The notes: generated by a model not told the origin, from the letters alone. A DNA stretch of 64,000 nucleotides from Pseudomonas sp. CHM02 (GCF_000612585.1 NZ_JFCA01000036.1:17444-81443); one strand, 5' to 3'. Shown: positions 41,370-50,486, counted from the stretch's first letter. Numbers and translations: made by a program.

Positions 41370-42398
41370 TTATTTCAGACGCGCCAGGCGCTCGGTCAGC
41401 AGATCGAAGAAGCCCTGGGCATCGCCGTTCTCCACCCAGAACGCATTCTTCGGTTGTTTCAGGCCGTCGTACCAGTCGACGATGGTCTGGCCGAAAGTCG
41501 GGCCTTCACGGCTGTCCACTACCACGTTGACTTCACGGCCACTGAACAGCGAAGGCTTGAGCAGGTAAGCAACGACGGTAGCGTCATGCACCGGGCCGCC
41601 TGGAATACCGTAGTGTTCCATGTCGCCCTTGACGTACTCGTTGAGAATATCGCCAACGACCTTGCTTGCGTTGTTCTTGAGGTCGGCGATCTTTTTCAGG
41701 CGCGTTTCGCTGGTCAGTACCTTGTGGGTCACGTCCAGCGGCAGGTAGGTCAGCTTGACGCCACTCTTGAGCACAATCTCGGCCGCGACCGGGTCGGCGA
41801 ACAGGTTGAACTCCGCCACCGGCGTGATATTGCCGCCGTTGAAATGAGCACCGCCCATCACCACCACTTCCTTGATGCCTTGGGTGATTTCCGGTGCCTG
41901 GGTCAGCGCCAGCGCCAGGTTGGTCTGTGGGCCGAGCATGGCGATGGTGATGCTGTGTGGCTTGGCGGTGCTCAGGGTCTTGACCAGGTAGTCAACGGCA
42001 TTGCCGTCAGCCAGGCCTTTTTTGGGCTCGTGCACAGTGACGCCGGAAATACCTTCCTTGCCGTGAATGTTCTCGGCGTAGATCGGCGTGCGCAGCAGTG
42101 GCGCTGGCGCACCGGCGTACACCGGAATGTCCTCGCGCCCTGCCCACTCGCGGGCCAGACGGGCGTTACGGGAGGTCTTGTCCAGGCGCACATTGCCGGC
42201 GACGGTGGTCAGCGCACGAATGTTCAGCTCCTCCGGAGAGGCCATGGCGAACAGCAATGCCACCACGTCATCGGCACCTGGGTCGGTGTCGATGATCAGG
42301 TCGATTTTTTCCGCCGCCTGGGCGCTTGCAGCAGTGAGTGCGGACAAGAGCAGAACACTCCGGAACAGGTTTTTCAGGGTTGGGAGACCACGTTGCAT
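41370..42398 (-). CDS. Exported inosine-uridine-type nucleoside hydrolase
   Basis: 342-residue nucleoside hydrolase that splits ribonucleosides into base and ribose. The calcium-binding DTDPGADD motif (near residue 37) defines the family; MLGPQTNLALAL, VVMGGAHFNGGNITPVAEFN and GPVHDATVVAYLL complete the active site. A signal peptide precedes it (LFRSVLLLSALTAASAQAAE), so it acts in the periplasm. Last gene of the ribose operon, 25 bp after rbsD; it would supply ribose to the RbsBAC transporter. Confidence 0.93.
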   Translation of the reverse strand: MQRGLPTLKNLFRSVLLLSALTAASAQAAEKIDLIIDTDPGADDVVALLFAMASPEELNIRALTTVAGNVRLDKTSRNARLAREWAGREDIPVYAGAPAPLLRTPIYAENIHGKEGISGVTVHEPKKGLADGNAVDYLVKTLSTAKPHSITIAMLGPQTNLALALTQAPEITQGIKEVVVMGGAHFNGGNITPVAEFNLFADPVAAEIVLKSGVKLTYLPLDVTHKVLTSETRLKKIADLKNNASKVVGDILNEYVKGDMEHYGIPGGPVHDATVVAYLLKPSLFSGREVNVVVDSREGPTFGQTIVDWYDGLKQPKNAFWVENGDAQGFFDLLTERLARLK

Positions 42399-42423
42399 AA
42401 AACACTCCTTGTCGTTGGGAATT

Positions 42424-42828
42424 CTAGAACGTTACGCCGGACACCAGCGCGATATTGCAGTAAGGCTGGCACTCGCCGGTGCGCACCACGGCGCGCGCCT
42501 TGTGGCTGAGCTGCTTGAACTCTTCATGGCTGACCAGCCGCCGTTCACCAAGAGCGGCCTGCTCTGTGAGCGTATTGAGCTCGGCCAGCGCCGCTGGTTG
42601 CTTGAGCAGGATTTCTTCCGCCAGCACGTGGCGCTCCACCTGCATTTCGCTGAGCACGACACGCAAGGTGCTGATGAAATCCGGAATGCCCTGGGTCAAC
42701 GCCAGGTCAATCAACTCGACGCCCGGCGGCACTGGCAGGCCAGCGTCACCGATCACCAGGATGTCACCATGGCCAAGAGAGGCGATGACACGCGACAGGG
42801 CGATATTGAGCAAAGGTGTCTTTTTCAT
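42424..42828 (-). CDS. rbsD: D-ribose pyranase
   Basis: 134-residue RbsD that interconverts beta-pyranose and furanose forms of ribose. MKKTPLLNIALSRVIASLGH with the catalytic His and DAGLPVPPG are typical, as is the C-terminal CQPYCNIALVSGV. Overlaps rbsK by 4 bp. Confidence 0.97.
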   Translation of the reverse strand: MKKTPLLNIALSRVIASLGHGDILVIGDAGLPVPPGVELIDLALTQGIPDFISTLRVVLSEMQVERHVLAEEILLKQPAALAELNTLTEQAALGERRLVSHEEFKQLSHKARAVVRTGECQPYCNIALVSGVTF

Positions 42829-43742
42829 GAGGGCACAAAACCTTGTACGTCGTGCAGCGTTGGAATAGAGGGTTGCGCGCCGGCGCGGGTGACCGACAGC
42901 GCGGCAGCGACCTGGCCAAAACGAATGGCCTCGGCCTCGCTTTTGCCATTGGCCAGTGCCGCAGCAAAACCACCGACGAAAGTATCGCCCGCCGCTGTGG
43001 TGTCGACCGCCTTGACCTTCGGCGCCAGCAGGTGCTCGAAGCCCTGGCCATCAGTAAACAGCGCCCCCTGGGAGCCCAAGGTGATGATGACTTTGCCGGC
43101 ACCCGCCTGGATAAGCTGGGTCGCCGCGACCTTGGCACTGTCAAGGGAGTCGACCGTCACGCCGCTCAGTGCGGTGGCTTCGCTTTCATTGGGAATCAGG
43201 TAGTCGATCGAGGCATACCACTCGGCCGGCAACGGAGCGCTGGCCGGAGCCGGGTTGAGGATCACGGTCTTGCCCAGCTCACGACCGCGCTTGAGGGCAT
43301 GGCCCACCGTATTCATCGGCACTTCCAGCTGGCAGACGATCACATCAGCCGCTTGCAGCACCGCGTCAAACGCCTGCAACGAGGCTGGCGTCAGTTCGCC
43401 GTTACTGCCCGCAACAATCACAATCGCGTTCTGGCTGCTGTCATCGACCACGATCAGGGCCACGCCGCTGGAGCCGTCCACGGTACTGACGGCCTGGCAA
43501 TCGATGCCCTCCACCAGCAACGCGTCTCGCAATTGGGCGCCGTAGGCATCGGTACCGACACAGCCAATCATCGAGACATCGGCCCCCAGGCGTGCCGAGG
43601 CCACCGCCTGGTTGGCGCCCTTGCCGCCGGGCACGGTGGAAAACGTCTGACCGATCAAGGTCTCACCGGCACGCGGCAGCCGGCTGGCGCGGGTCACCAG
43701 GTCCATGTTCAAGCTGCCTACTACCACTACTTTTGCTGGCAT
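42825..43742 (-). CDS. rbsK: Ribokinase
   Basis: 305-residue PfkB-family kinase forming ribose 5-phosphate. N-terminal signature GGKGANQAVASARLGADVSM; C-terminal signature DTTAAGDTFVGGFAAALANG with the catalytic Asp. Full length. Located between rbsR and rbsD in the operon. Confidence 0.97.
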   Translation of the reverse strand: MPAKVVVVGSLNMDLVTRASRLPRAGETLIGQTFSTVPGGKGANQAVASARLGADVSMIGCVGTDAYGAQLRDALLVEGIDCQAVSTVDGSSGVALIVVDDSSQNAIVIVAGSNGELTPASLQAFDAVLQAADVIVCQLEVPMNTVGHALKRGRELGKTVILNPAPASAPLPAEWYASIDYLIPNESEATALSGVTVDSLDSAKVAATQLIQAGAGKVIITLGSQGALFTDGQGFEHLLAPKVKAVDTTAAGDTFVGGFAAALANGKSEAEAIRFGQVAAALSVTRAGAQPSIPTLHDVQGFVPS

Positions 43743-43765
43743 ACATCAGTACTCATCAATTCGGT

Positions 43766-44788
43766 TCAGCGGTATTGGGCGAACGTACCGGCGACAGGCG
43801 CCGTCGACTCACGCAATACGATGCTCGGCGTCACGATGCGTTGATCGATCGGCAGTTGGGGTGTCGCAATTCTTCGCAGCAACAGCTCGGCCGCCGTCTC
43901 GCCCAGTTGCACGATCGACTGCCCGACCGTGGTCAACGCCGGGTAGACGTACCGGCCCATTTGAATGTCATCGAAACCGATCACCGACAGCTCGCCCGGC
44001 ACACGAATATTGCGCTCTGCTGCTGCGCGCAACACGCCGAAACCAATCATGTCGTTGCTGGCGAAGATCGCACTGGGCGGGTTGTGCGCCAGCAACTGCA
44101 CGGCAGCGGCATACCCGCCGGTGCTGGTGAAGTCGCTTTCCTGGGTGCGATTGGCCGCCACCTCCACGCCCGCCTCGCGCAACGCACGGTGATACCCCGC
44201 CAGGCGCATTTGCGCGACACGGGTACGGGCCGGGCCGCCAATGCAGGCGATGTCGCGGTGGCCCAGTTCGAGCAAGTGCCGAGTCGCCAGGTAGGCACCT
44301 TCCTCGTGATCGATACGCACAAGGTCCACGTCAATGCCGTCCAGCGCCCGGTCGACGATCACCATCGGCGTGCGCACCGCGCTCAAGCCGGCGGCCAGGC
44401 CGCTGTCGTCGCCGCCGACCGAGGTCACGATCAAGCCGTCGATACGCTTCTCCAATAACACGCGCAAATAGCTGCGTTGCTTTTCAGCGTTGTCGTCGGA
44501 GTTGCAAAGGATCACGCAGTAGCCGTTACGCTCGCAGTAATCCTCGATGCCGCGGGCCAGCTCCGCAAAATACGGGTTGAGGCTGTTGGGCACCAGCAGA
44601 CCAATGGTGGCAGTGGTCTTGGCCTTGAGCGAACGCGCGACGGCACTGGGCACATAGTCGAGCTGCTTGATCGCCGCCTCGACCTTGATGCGCACCGGCT
44701 CGCTGACCGGGCGCGTCTTGTTCACCACATGGGACACCGTCGTGTAGGAAATACCTGCAAGCGCTGCCACATCCTTGATCGTTGCCAT
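43766..44788 (-). CDS. rbsR: LacI-family ribose operon repressor
   Basis: 340-residue LacI-type regulator. The DNA-binding domain reads MATIKDVAALAGISYTTVSH with hinge YVPSAVARSLKAK. The periplasmic-binding-protein-like core has IGLLVPNSLNPYFAELARGI. It is encoded inside the operon between rbsC and rbsK and should bind the CGCAAACGTTTGCG palindrome upstream of rbsB, released by ribose. Confidence 0.96.
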   Translation of the reverse strand: MATIKDVAALAGISYTTVSHVVNKTRPVSEPVRIKVEAAIKQLDYVPSAVARSLKAKTTATIGLLVPNSLNPYFAELARGIEDYCERNGYCVILCNSDDNAEKQRSYLRVLLEKRIDGLIVTSVGGDDSGLAAGLSAVRTPMVIVDRALDGIDVDLVRIDHEEGAYLATRHLLELGHRDIACIGGPARTRVAQMRLAGYHRALREAGVEVAANRTQESDFTSTGGYAAAVQLLAHNPPSAIFASNDMIGFGVLRAAAERNIRVPGELSVIGFDDIQMGRYVYPALTTVGQSIVQLGETAAELLLRRIATPQLPIDQRIVTPSIVLRESTAPVAGTFAQYR

Positions 44789-44791
44789 GGT

Positions 44792-45769
44792 TCAGCCTCG
44801 CCGACTGGCGCGCTGGCTGCGGTAGGTATCGAGGACCACGGCAATCACGATCACGGCACCGGTGATGATGCGCTTCGTGGGTTCCGTGGCACCGATCTGC
44901 GCCAGGCCAGCCGCCAATACCGAAATAATCAACACACCAAAAAAGGTACTGATCACCGAGCCACGCCCGCCCATCAGGCTGGTGCCGCCGATCACTACGG
45001 CCGCGATCACTTGCAGTTCCAGGCCGGAACCGGCATTCGGATCCGCCGCTTCCAGGCGCGAAATCTGAAACAGCGCCGCCACACCGGCCAGCAGGCCCAT
45101 GAGGCTGAACACCAGGATCTTGTACGGCTTGGGATTGATCCCCGCCAGGCGCACGGCCTCTTCGTTGGTGCCGATACCGATCAGGTAACGACCAAACACC
45201 GTGCGGGTCAATACCAGTTGCGCGGCGATGATCACCAGCAAGGCAATGATGAATGATGGCGAGATGCCAAAGGCAATCGGGTTGGACAGCCAGGCGAACG
45301 AATCACCGATGTAAGCGGTGCGCGAGCCGGTCATCTGGTACGCCACGCCACGGGCCATTTCCAGCACGCCGAGGGATACGATGAACGACGGAATACGCCA
45401 AGCCACGGTGATCGAGCCGGTGATGGTACCGGCCAATGCCGCGCAGCCCATGCCCAGCACGGCAGCTGGCAACACGCTCCAGCCCCAGCCGAGAATCGCC
45501 ACGCTGACCGCCGACGCCGCCAGTGCGAGTACCGAGCCCACCGACAGGTCGATACCGCCGATGATCAGGATGAAGGTCATGCCCACCGCCAGTACCATCA
45601 GGTCCGGAATCTGGTTGGCCAGGGTGCTGAAGGTGTCATAGGACAGGAAGTGATCGCTGAGCACAGAGAACAGCGCAATCATCGCCAGCAAGGCGCCCGC
45701 CAGGCCCAGGTAGGTGCCCAGGCCGTAGAAGTTGCCGCCAGTCTTGCCGGGGGAAGTTGTGGTTTTCAT
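44792..45769 (-). CDS. rbsC: Ribose ABC transporter permease
   Basis: 325-residue polytopic permease. Family blocks: TFILIIGGIDLSVGSVLALA and the C-terminal VVIGGTSLMGGRGSVISTFF. Overlaps rbsA by 4 bp; rbsR follows after 3 bp. Confidence 0.96.
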   Translation of the reverse strand: MKTTTSPGKTGGNFYGLGTYLGLAGALLAMIALFSVLSDHFLSYDTFSTLANQIPDLMVLAVGMTFILIIGGIDLSVGSVLALAASAVSVAILGWGWSVLPAAVLGMGCAALAGTITGSITVAWRIPSFIVSLGVLEMARGVAYQMTGSRTAYIGDSFAWLSNPIAFGISPSFIIALLVIIAAQLVLTRTVFGRYLIGIGTNEEAVRLAGINPKPYKILVFSLMGLLAGVAALFQISRLEAADPNAGSGLELQVIAAVVIGGTSLMGGRGSVISTFFGVLIISVLAAGLAQIGATEPTKRIITGAVIVIAVVLDTYRSQRASRRG

Positions 45770-47319
45770 GGGGTATCCCTAAGCACTGCGTCGTTGAGCA
45801 GCGCATCACGTTTCTGATAGCCGGCGAAGGCGGCGGCGAGCAATTCGTCCTGGGTCCAGCTGTCGCGCTCGAACGTCTCGATCAAGCGCCCGGCGGACAA
45901 CACGCCGATGCGGTCACAGATCAGCATGAGTTCACGCAGATCGCTGGACACCACCACCAGCGCTTTGCCCTGGCGGGTCAATTCGCCCAGCAAGGCATAA
46001 ATATCGAATTTGGCACCGACGTCGATGCCGCGGGTCGGCTCGTCGAACAGCATCACCGAACAGTCGCGCTCCAGCCAGCGGCCGATCACCACCTTCTGCT
46101 GGTTACCGCCGGACAGTTCGGAAACCAACTGCGCCGGGCTGGAACTGCGGATGCGCATGGCATCGATCTGACGCTTGGCCAAGGCCGTTTCGTCGCGACT
46201 GTTGACCACGCCGCCGCCGGAGATTTCCGGCATGTTACCCAAGGCAATGTTGGCGCTGATGGATTGGGTCAGCAGCAGGCCTTCGCCTTTGCGGTCTTCG
46301 GTGATCAGCGCAATGCCATGACCCACCGCATCCACGGGCGAGCGAATGCTCACTACCTGGGCCGGCGAGCCGAGCGCCACCGTGCCGCTGTCGGCCAGGT
46401 CGGCGCCGAAGATCAGGCGCAACAACTCGGTGCGACCGGCGCCGATCAGGCCGGAGATGCCATAGATCTCGCCTGCGCGCACTTCGAAGGACACATCGCG
46501 CACCTTGTCCGAGCGCGTCAAGCCTTTCACCGTCAGGGCCGGGCCACCGATCGTGCGCGGGCCCAGGTCGATGTGTTCGCCCAGCTCGCGACCGACCATC
46601 AAGGTCACCAGTTGCTCGCTGTTGTAGTTGGCCATCGGCTCGACACAGACCAGCTTGCCGTCGCGCAGTACCGCAATGCGCTGGGCAACACGGGCCAGCT
46701 CTTCCAGCCGGTGCGAAATGTAGATGATCGCCACGCCCCGGGCCTGCAGGCGGGTGATTTGCTCAAACAGCATCTCGACTTCACGCGCCGTGAGCATGGC
46801 CGTGGGTTCGTCGAGGATCAGTACATGACAATCGCCGATCAGGTTACGGGCGATCTCGACCATCTGCTGATGACCAATGCCCAGGCTGCCAACCAGCGTG
46901 TCGGGGTCGATGGCGTCCAGGCCGACCTGGGCCATGGCCTCGATCGCGGCCTTGCGCAGTTGCTTGCGACTGATCCAGCCACAGTGGCTGGGCAGGTTAT
47001 CCAGGAACAGGTTTTCGGCGACGGTCAGCGTCGGCAGCAGGTTAAGCTCCTGCATGACCATGCGCACGCCCAGCTCTTCGGCCTGGGTGCGGCTGCCGGG
47101 GCGGTAGTCCTGGCCATTGAACTGCATGTGCCCGGTGGTCGGCGTGACCAGCCCGCCGATGATCTTCGACAAGGTACTTTTGCCTGCGCCGTTCTCACCG
47201 GTCAGCGCGAGCACTTCCCCGCGATTGAGCGTCAGGGTGATGTCGGACAGAACCGGTTGGGCATAGGTCTTGCCGATACCGCTGACCGAGAGGACAGCGT
47301 TCGGGGCGGAAGATGACAT
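45766..47319 (-). CDS. rbsA: Ribose ABC transporter ATP-binding protein
   Basis: 517-residue double ABC ATPase. First domain: Walker A GENGAGKSTLSK, signature SLGIGHQQMVEIARNL, Walker B LILDEPTAML. Second domain: GLIGAGRTELLRLIFG, signature LSGGNQQKVVIGRW, MLFDEPTRGIDVG. Standard RbsA layout. Downstream of rbsB by 57 bp. Confidence 0.96.
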   Translation of the reverse strand: MSSSAPNAVLSVSGIGKTYAQPVLSDITLTLNRGEVLALTGENGAGKSTLSKIIGGLVTPTTGHMQFNGQDYRPGSRTQAEELGVRMVMQELNLLPTLTVAENLFLDNLPSHCGWISRKQLRKAAIEAMAQVGLDAIDPDTLVGSLGIGHQQMVEIARNLIGDCHVLILDEPTAMLTAREVEMLFEQITRLQARGVAIIYISHRLEELARVAQRIAVLRDGKLVCVEPMANYNSEQLVTLMVGRELGEHIDLGPRTIGGPALTVKGLTRSDKVRDVSFEVRAGEIYGISGLIGAGRTELLRLIFGADLADSGTVALGSPAQVVSIRSPVDAVGHGIALITEDRKGEGLLLTQSISANIALGNMPEISGGGVVNSRDETALAKRQIDAMRIRSSSPAQLVSELSGGNQQKVVIGRWLERDCSVMLFDEPTRGIDVGAKFDIYALLGELTRQGKALVVVSSDLRELMLICDRIGVLSAGRLIETFERDSWTQDELLAAAFAGYQKRDALLNDAVLRDTP

Positions 47320-47376
47320 AGGAAAATCTCCAGGCGCCCGCTCAGGACGAGCGGACGCTGTTGGGTACTGCCAGGA

Positions 47377-48336
47377 TTACTTCTTGAGGACGAGTTCGAC
47401 CGGGGTCTCGATCACGCCGTCTTTGGAGTCGACCTTCTCACCCTTGACCAGCTTGAGCGCATTCTGGATACCGAACACGGCTTGCTGGGCAGCAGCCTGG
47501 TCAGCGGTCGCCAGCACACGGCCGTCCTGCAGCATCGGCTTGATGGCTTCGATGTTGTCGTAGCCCACGACCAATACCTTGCCGGCCTTGCCTGCCGCAC
47601 GCACGGCGGAGACAGCGCCCAGGGCCATGTTGTCGTTACCGGCCAACAGGGCCTTGAGGTCCGGGTACTCGCTCAGCATGGCGGAAGCCACTTTCTGGCC
47701 CTGGTCAATTTCCCAGTTGCCGGATTGAGTGGAGACAATCTTCATGCCGGCAGCGTCCATCGCATCCTTGTAGCCTGCGGTACGCTGCTGGGCGTTGGTG
47801 GTTGTCGGTACACCTTCGATGATGCCGACCTTGTCACCCGATGCCAGTTGTTTGGCCAGGTAGTCGCCCACCAGCTTGGAGCCTTTGCGGTTGTCCGGGC
47901 CTACGAACGGAATGTCGAGGTTTTTGCTTTTAAGTACGTCCGGGTCCAGGCGGTTGTCGATGTTGACGACCTTGATGCCGGCGTCCGAGGCTTTCTTCAG
48001 CACGGTGACCAGTGCCTTGGAGTCGGCGGGGGCGATGACGATGGCGTTGACCTTGGCAAGGATCATCTGGTTGACGATGTCGATCTGCGCGCTGGTATCG
48101 GTTTCGTTCTTGATCCCGTTGGTGATCATGTCGAAGTCGGCGGCGTGTTCTTTCTGGTATGTCTTGGCACCGTCTTGCATGGTGACGAAGAATTCATTGG
48201 CGAGGGATTTCATGACCAGGCCGACCTTGGGTTTGGCGGCGGCGTCATCGGCAAATGCAGAGGAGAGAGGCAGGGCAGCGGATGCGGCGGCAAGCACAGC
48301 GACAGCAAGAAGACGTCCAGCGAATGGCAGCTTCAT
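47377..48336 (-). CDS. rbsB: D-ribose-binding periplasmic protein
   Basis: 319-residue binding protein with Sec signal peptide (LAVAVLAAASAALPLSSAFA). Core blocks: KVGLVMKSLANEFFVTMQDG, VNAIVIAPADSKALVTVLKK, VNIDNRLDP, KALLAGNDNMALGAVSAVRA. First gene of rbsBACRKD; GGAG at a good distance from the ATG. The RbsR-type palindrome lies 126 bp upstream. Confidence 0.96.
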   Translation of the reverse strand: MKLPFAGRLLAVAVLAAASAALPLSSAFADDAAAKPKVGLVMKSLANEFFVTMQDGAKTYQKEHAADFDMITNGIKNETDTSAQIDIVNQMILAKVNAIVIAPADSKALVTVLKKASDAGIKVVNIDNRLDPDVLKSKNLDIPFVGPDNRKGSKLVGDYLAKQLASGDKVGIIEGVPTTTNAQQRTAGYKDAMDAAGMKIVSTQSGNWEIDQGQKVASAMLSEYPDLKALLAGNDNMALGAVSAVRAAGKAGKVLVVGYDNIEAIKPMLQDGRVLATADQAAAQQAVFGIQNALKLVKGEKVDSKDGVIETPVELVLKK

Positions 48337-48461
48337 GGGTTCACTCCGATCTTATGATTATTGTGAGCAACGCTTGCACCGAAGAGCGCTTCGGCAGCCT
48401 TCCCACCCGGGTGGCTGATACGAGCTGTCACGATACTCCAGGAGTGTTCCGTGAAACATCT

Positions 48462-48475
48462 CGCAAACGTTTGCG
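48462..48475. promoter_or_regulatory. RbsR (LacI-type) operator
   Basis: Perfect 14-bp palindrome CGCAAACGTTTGCG with the central CG typical of LacI-family operators, upstream of rbsB in the region shared with the divergent ansB promoter. Confidence 0.85.
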
Positions 48476-48664
48476 TTATTCAAACTATGAGAACCTTGTC
48501 GAGATTTGTCAACGGTTGAAAACAGCCTTTCATCTACGCCCTCCAGCCCTTCCCTCTCGCCAGGCTACGTCGCCCATTAAACATTGCCCTCTCCCGGTCG
48601 TTCTCTAAAACGACAGGTTGCGCTGCATCACTCATGCAGATCCCAAGACCCGGCAGCCACCTTT

Positions 48665-48678
48665 TTCGGACATCCGAA
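48665..48678. promoter_or_regulatory. AauR-type box 1 upstream of ansB
   Basis: TTCGGACATCCGAA matches exactly the TTCGG-N4-CCGAA element I recall as the AauR response-regulator site in acidic amino-acid regulation of Pseudomonas. 117 bp upstream of the sigma-54 element. Confidence 0.78.
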
Positions 48679-48695
48679 CGTCATGCAGTCCGATG

Positions 48696-48709
48696 TTCGG
48701 AAAGCCGGA
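48696..48709. promoter_or_regulatory. AauR-type box 2 upstream of ansB
   Basis: TTCGGAAAGCCGGA matches TTCGG-N4-CCGAA with one mismatch and lies 17 bp after box 1. Tandem activator sites upstream of a sigma-54 promoter are usual. Confidence 0.65.
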
Positions 48710-48794
48710 CGCCTGATTGATCGATCATCTCAAAAAATCACAATAATTTGTTATAAATCAATAATTTATTTTATATCTTCGAACACAATCAGCC

Positions 48795-48810
48795 TGGTAC
48801 AAATCCTGCT
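48795..48810 (+). promoter_or_regulatory. Sigma-54 promoter of ansB
   Basis: TGGTACAAATCCTGCT has the invariant GG-N10-GC spacing of -24/-12 promoters and sits 88 bp before the ansB start. An AT-rich stretch (48730-48785) between the AauR boxes and this promoter could be an IHF-bending site. Confidence 0.75.
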
Positions 48811-48897
48811 CTACTCCATCACCTCGGGCATTCAGAACCGCCCGGGTGTTCTAGATGAACCGGCTACAGCACTCATCAAAAACCAGAGAGAAAAATA

Positions 48898-49986
48898 ATG
48901 AAATCTGCACTGAAGACTTTTGTCCCGGGCGCGTTAGCCCTCCTGCTGCTGTTCCCTGTTGCCGCCCAGGCAAAGGAAGCTGAAACCAAGACCACGCTGT
49001 CCAACGTGGTGATTCTTGCCACCGGCGGCACCATTGCCGGCGCCGGCGCCAGTGCGGCCAACAGTGCCACCTACCAGGCGGCCAAAGTCGGCATCGAACA
49101 ACTGATCGCCGGCGTTCCTGAGCTTAGCCAGATCGCCAATGTGCGTGGCGAGCAAGTGATGCAAATTGCGTCCGAAAGCATCAACAACGAAAACCTGCTG
49201 CAACTGGGTCGCCGTGTCGCCGAGCTGGCTGACAGCAAGGACGTGGACGGCATCGTGATCACCCACGGTACCGACACTCTGGAAGAAACCGCCTACTTCC
49301 TGAACCTGGTGGAAAAGACCGATAAGCCAATCGTGGTGGTCGGTTCCATGCGCCCAGGCACCGCCATGTCGGCCGACGGCATGCTCAACCTGTACAACGC
49401 CGTGGCCGTGGCCGGTAGCAAGGATGCACGCGGCAAAGGCGTGCTGGTGACCATGAACGACGAGATCCAGTCGGGTCGCGACGTCAGCAAGATGATCAAT
49501 ATCAAGACCGAAGCGTTCAAGAGCCCGTGGGGCCCGCTGGGCATGGTGGTTGAAGGCAAATCCTACTGGTTCCGCCTGCCCGCCAAGCGTCACACCCTGG
49601 ATTCGGAGTTCGATATCAAGAACATCAAGAGCCTGCCTGATGTCGAGATCGCCTATGGCTATGGCAACGTGAGCGATACCGCCTACAAGGCCCTGGCCCA
49701 AGCTGGCGCAAAAGCCATCATCCACGCCGGTACTGGCAACGGCTCCGTGTCCTCCAAAGTCGTACCTGCCTTGGTGGAACTGCGCAAGCAAGGTGTACAG
49801 ATCATTCGTTCTTCCCACGTGAACGCCGGCGGCATGGTGCTGCGCAACGCCGAACAGCCTGACGACAAATACGACTGGGTGGCTGCCCTCGACCTGAACC
49901 CACAGAAAGCCCGCATCCTGGCGATGGTCGCCCTGACCAAGACCCAGGACAGCAAAGAGCTGCAGCGGATTTTCTGGGAATATTGA
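48898..49986 (+). CDS. ansB: Periplasmic glutaminase-asparaginase
   Basis: 362-residue type-II enzyme converting Gln/Asn to Glu/Asp outside the cytoplasm. Signal peptide MKSALKTFVPGALALLLLFP ending at AQAKE. Active-site motifs: ILATGGTIAGAG with the nucleophilic Thr, and ITHGTDTLEETAYFLNL with Thr-Asp. SSHVNAGGMVLRNAEQPDD and the C-terminal ELQRIFWEY are typical of Pseudomonas enzymes. The ATG follows AGAGAGAAA. Controlled by an AauR/sigma-54-type promoter and followed by a REPIN. Confidence 0.96.
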   Translation: MKSALKTFVPGALALLLLFPVAAQAKEAETKTTLSNVVILATGGTIAGAGASAANSATYQAAKVGIEQLIAGVPELSQIANVRGEQVMQIASESINNENLLQLGRRVAELADSKDVDGIVITHGTDTLEETAYFLNLVEKTDKPIVVVGSMRPGTAMSADGMLNLYNAVAVAGSKDARGKGVLVTMNDEIQSGRDVSKMINIKTEAFKSPWGPLGMVVEGKSYWFRLPAKRHTLDSEFDIKNIKSLPDVEIAYGYGNVSDTAYKALAQAGAKAIIHAGTGNGSVSSKVVPALVELRKQGVQIIRSSHVNAGGMVLRNAEQPDDKYDWVAALDLNPQKARILAMVALTKTQDSKELQRIFWEY

Positions 49987-50002
49987 TTCCTGGTTTTTCC
50001 CC

Positions 50003-50100
50003 GTAGGTGCGAGCTTGCTCGCGAAGGTCGTTAACGATGACGCGGTCTGTCTGGTTTAACCCATCGCCCTCAAGCCTCTCGCGAGCAAGCTTGCTCCTAC
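50003..50100. repeat. REPIN (paired inverted REP sequences)
   Basis: 98-bp element whose ends are inverted copies of a fluorescens-type REP: GTAGGTGCGAGCTTGCTCGC at the left and GCGAGCAAGCTTGCTCCTAC at the right, with a 50-bp spacer. Non-autonomous; mobilised in trans by RAYT transposases. Located 17 bp after ansB. Confidence 0.88.
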
Positions 50101-50196
50101 AACTCTCCTCCCCGGCTCCTACAAAAAATCGCCTGAATTGCTGTCAGACGAACTTCTTGAAGTTTAAGCAGTTGCGAAATCGCCTACAGTTAAATA

Positions 50197-50212
50197 CTGT
50201 ATGTGCGTACAG
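50197..50212. promoter_or_regulatory. LexA (SOS) box
   Basis: CTGTATGTGCGTACAG matches CTG-N10-CAG with the TAT/GTA-rich interior of LexA sites. It lies 18 bp upstream of the GTG start of the DUF1654 gene, so LexA would block that promoter until DNA damage. Confidence 0.87.
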
Positions 50213-50230
50213 CTTATTAAGGAATACTCC

Positions 50231-50482
50231 GTGGCAAAGTCCTCTTCCGCAGTGCCAACCCTACCCGACGCCTACGAACGCCTGGCTATTCGTGTGCAAA
50301 AGATCATCAACTCGACCAACGCGCAGAAAGCCAAGGCGGCGTTGATCTTCCGTTTGCCGGATGAACCAGAGGATGAATGGGCGCGTTTGCTGGAAGAGAT
50401 TGCGGAGAACGACAACGTCACCCTCGCCTATCGAGATGACGGTGGTGTGCAGATTTTCTGGGTTGTGCCGAAGGAAGATTGA
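50231..50482 (+). CDS. DUF1654 family protein, SOS-regulated
   Basis: 83-residue protein starting at GTG (after AAGGA). An upstream in-frame ATG at 50201 lies inside the LexA box and is rejected. Family blocks are DAYERLAIRVQKIINSTNAQ and the C-terminal EIAENDNVTLAYRDDGGVQI. In P. aeruginosa a related gene (PA0922) is among the known LexA targets. Function unknown. It is followed after 4 bp by endonuclease I, so both are likely induced by DNA damage. Confidence 0.85.
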   Translation: MAKSSSAVPTLPDAYERLAIRVQKIINSTNAQKAKAALIFRLPDEPEDEWARLLEEIAENDNVTLAYRDDGGVQIFWVVPKED

Positions 50483-50486
50483 TTCA

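Noticed and set aside
40985..41530. 181-codon plus-strand frame
   Set aside because: Overlaps a better small gene (41124) and the nucleoside hydrolase; composition is Arg/Ser/Pro-rich without motifs.
45757..47316. 519-codon plus-strand open frame
   Set aside because: Antisense shadow of rbsA.
48584..48898. 104-codon frame running into ansB
   Set aside because: It covers both AauR-type boxes, the AT-rich stretch and the sigma-54 promoter and has no binding site, so it is promoter DNA.
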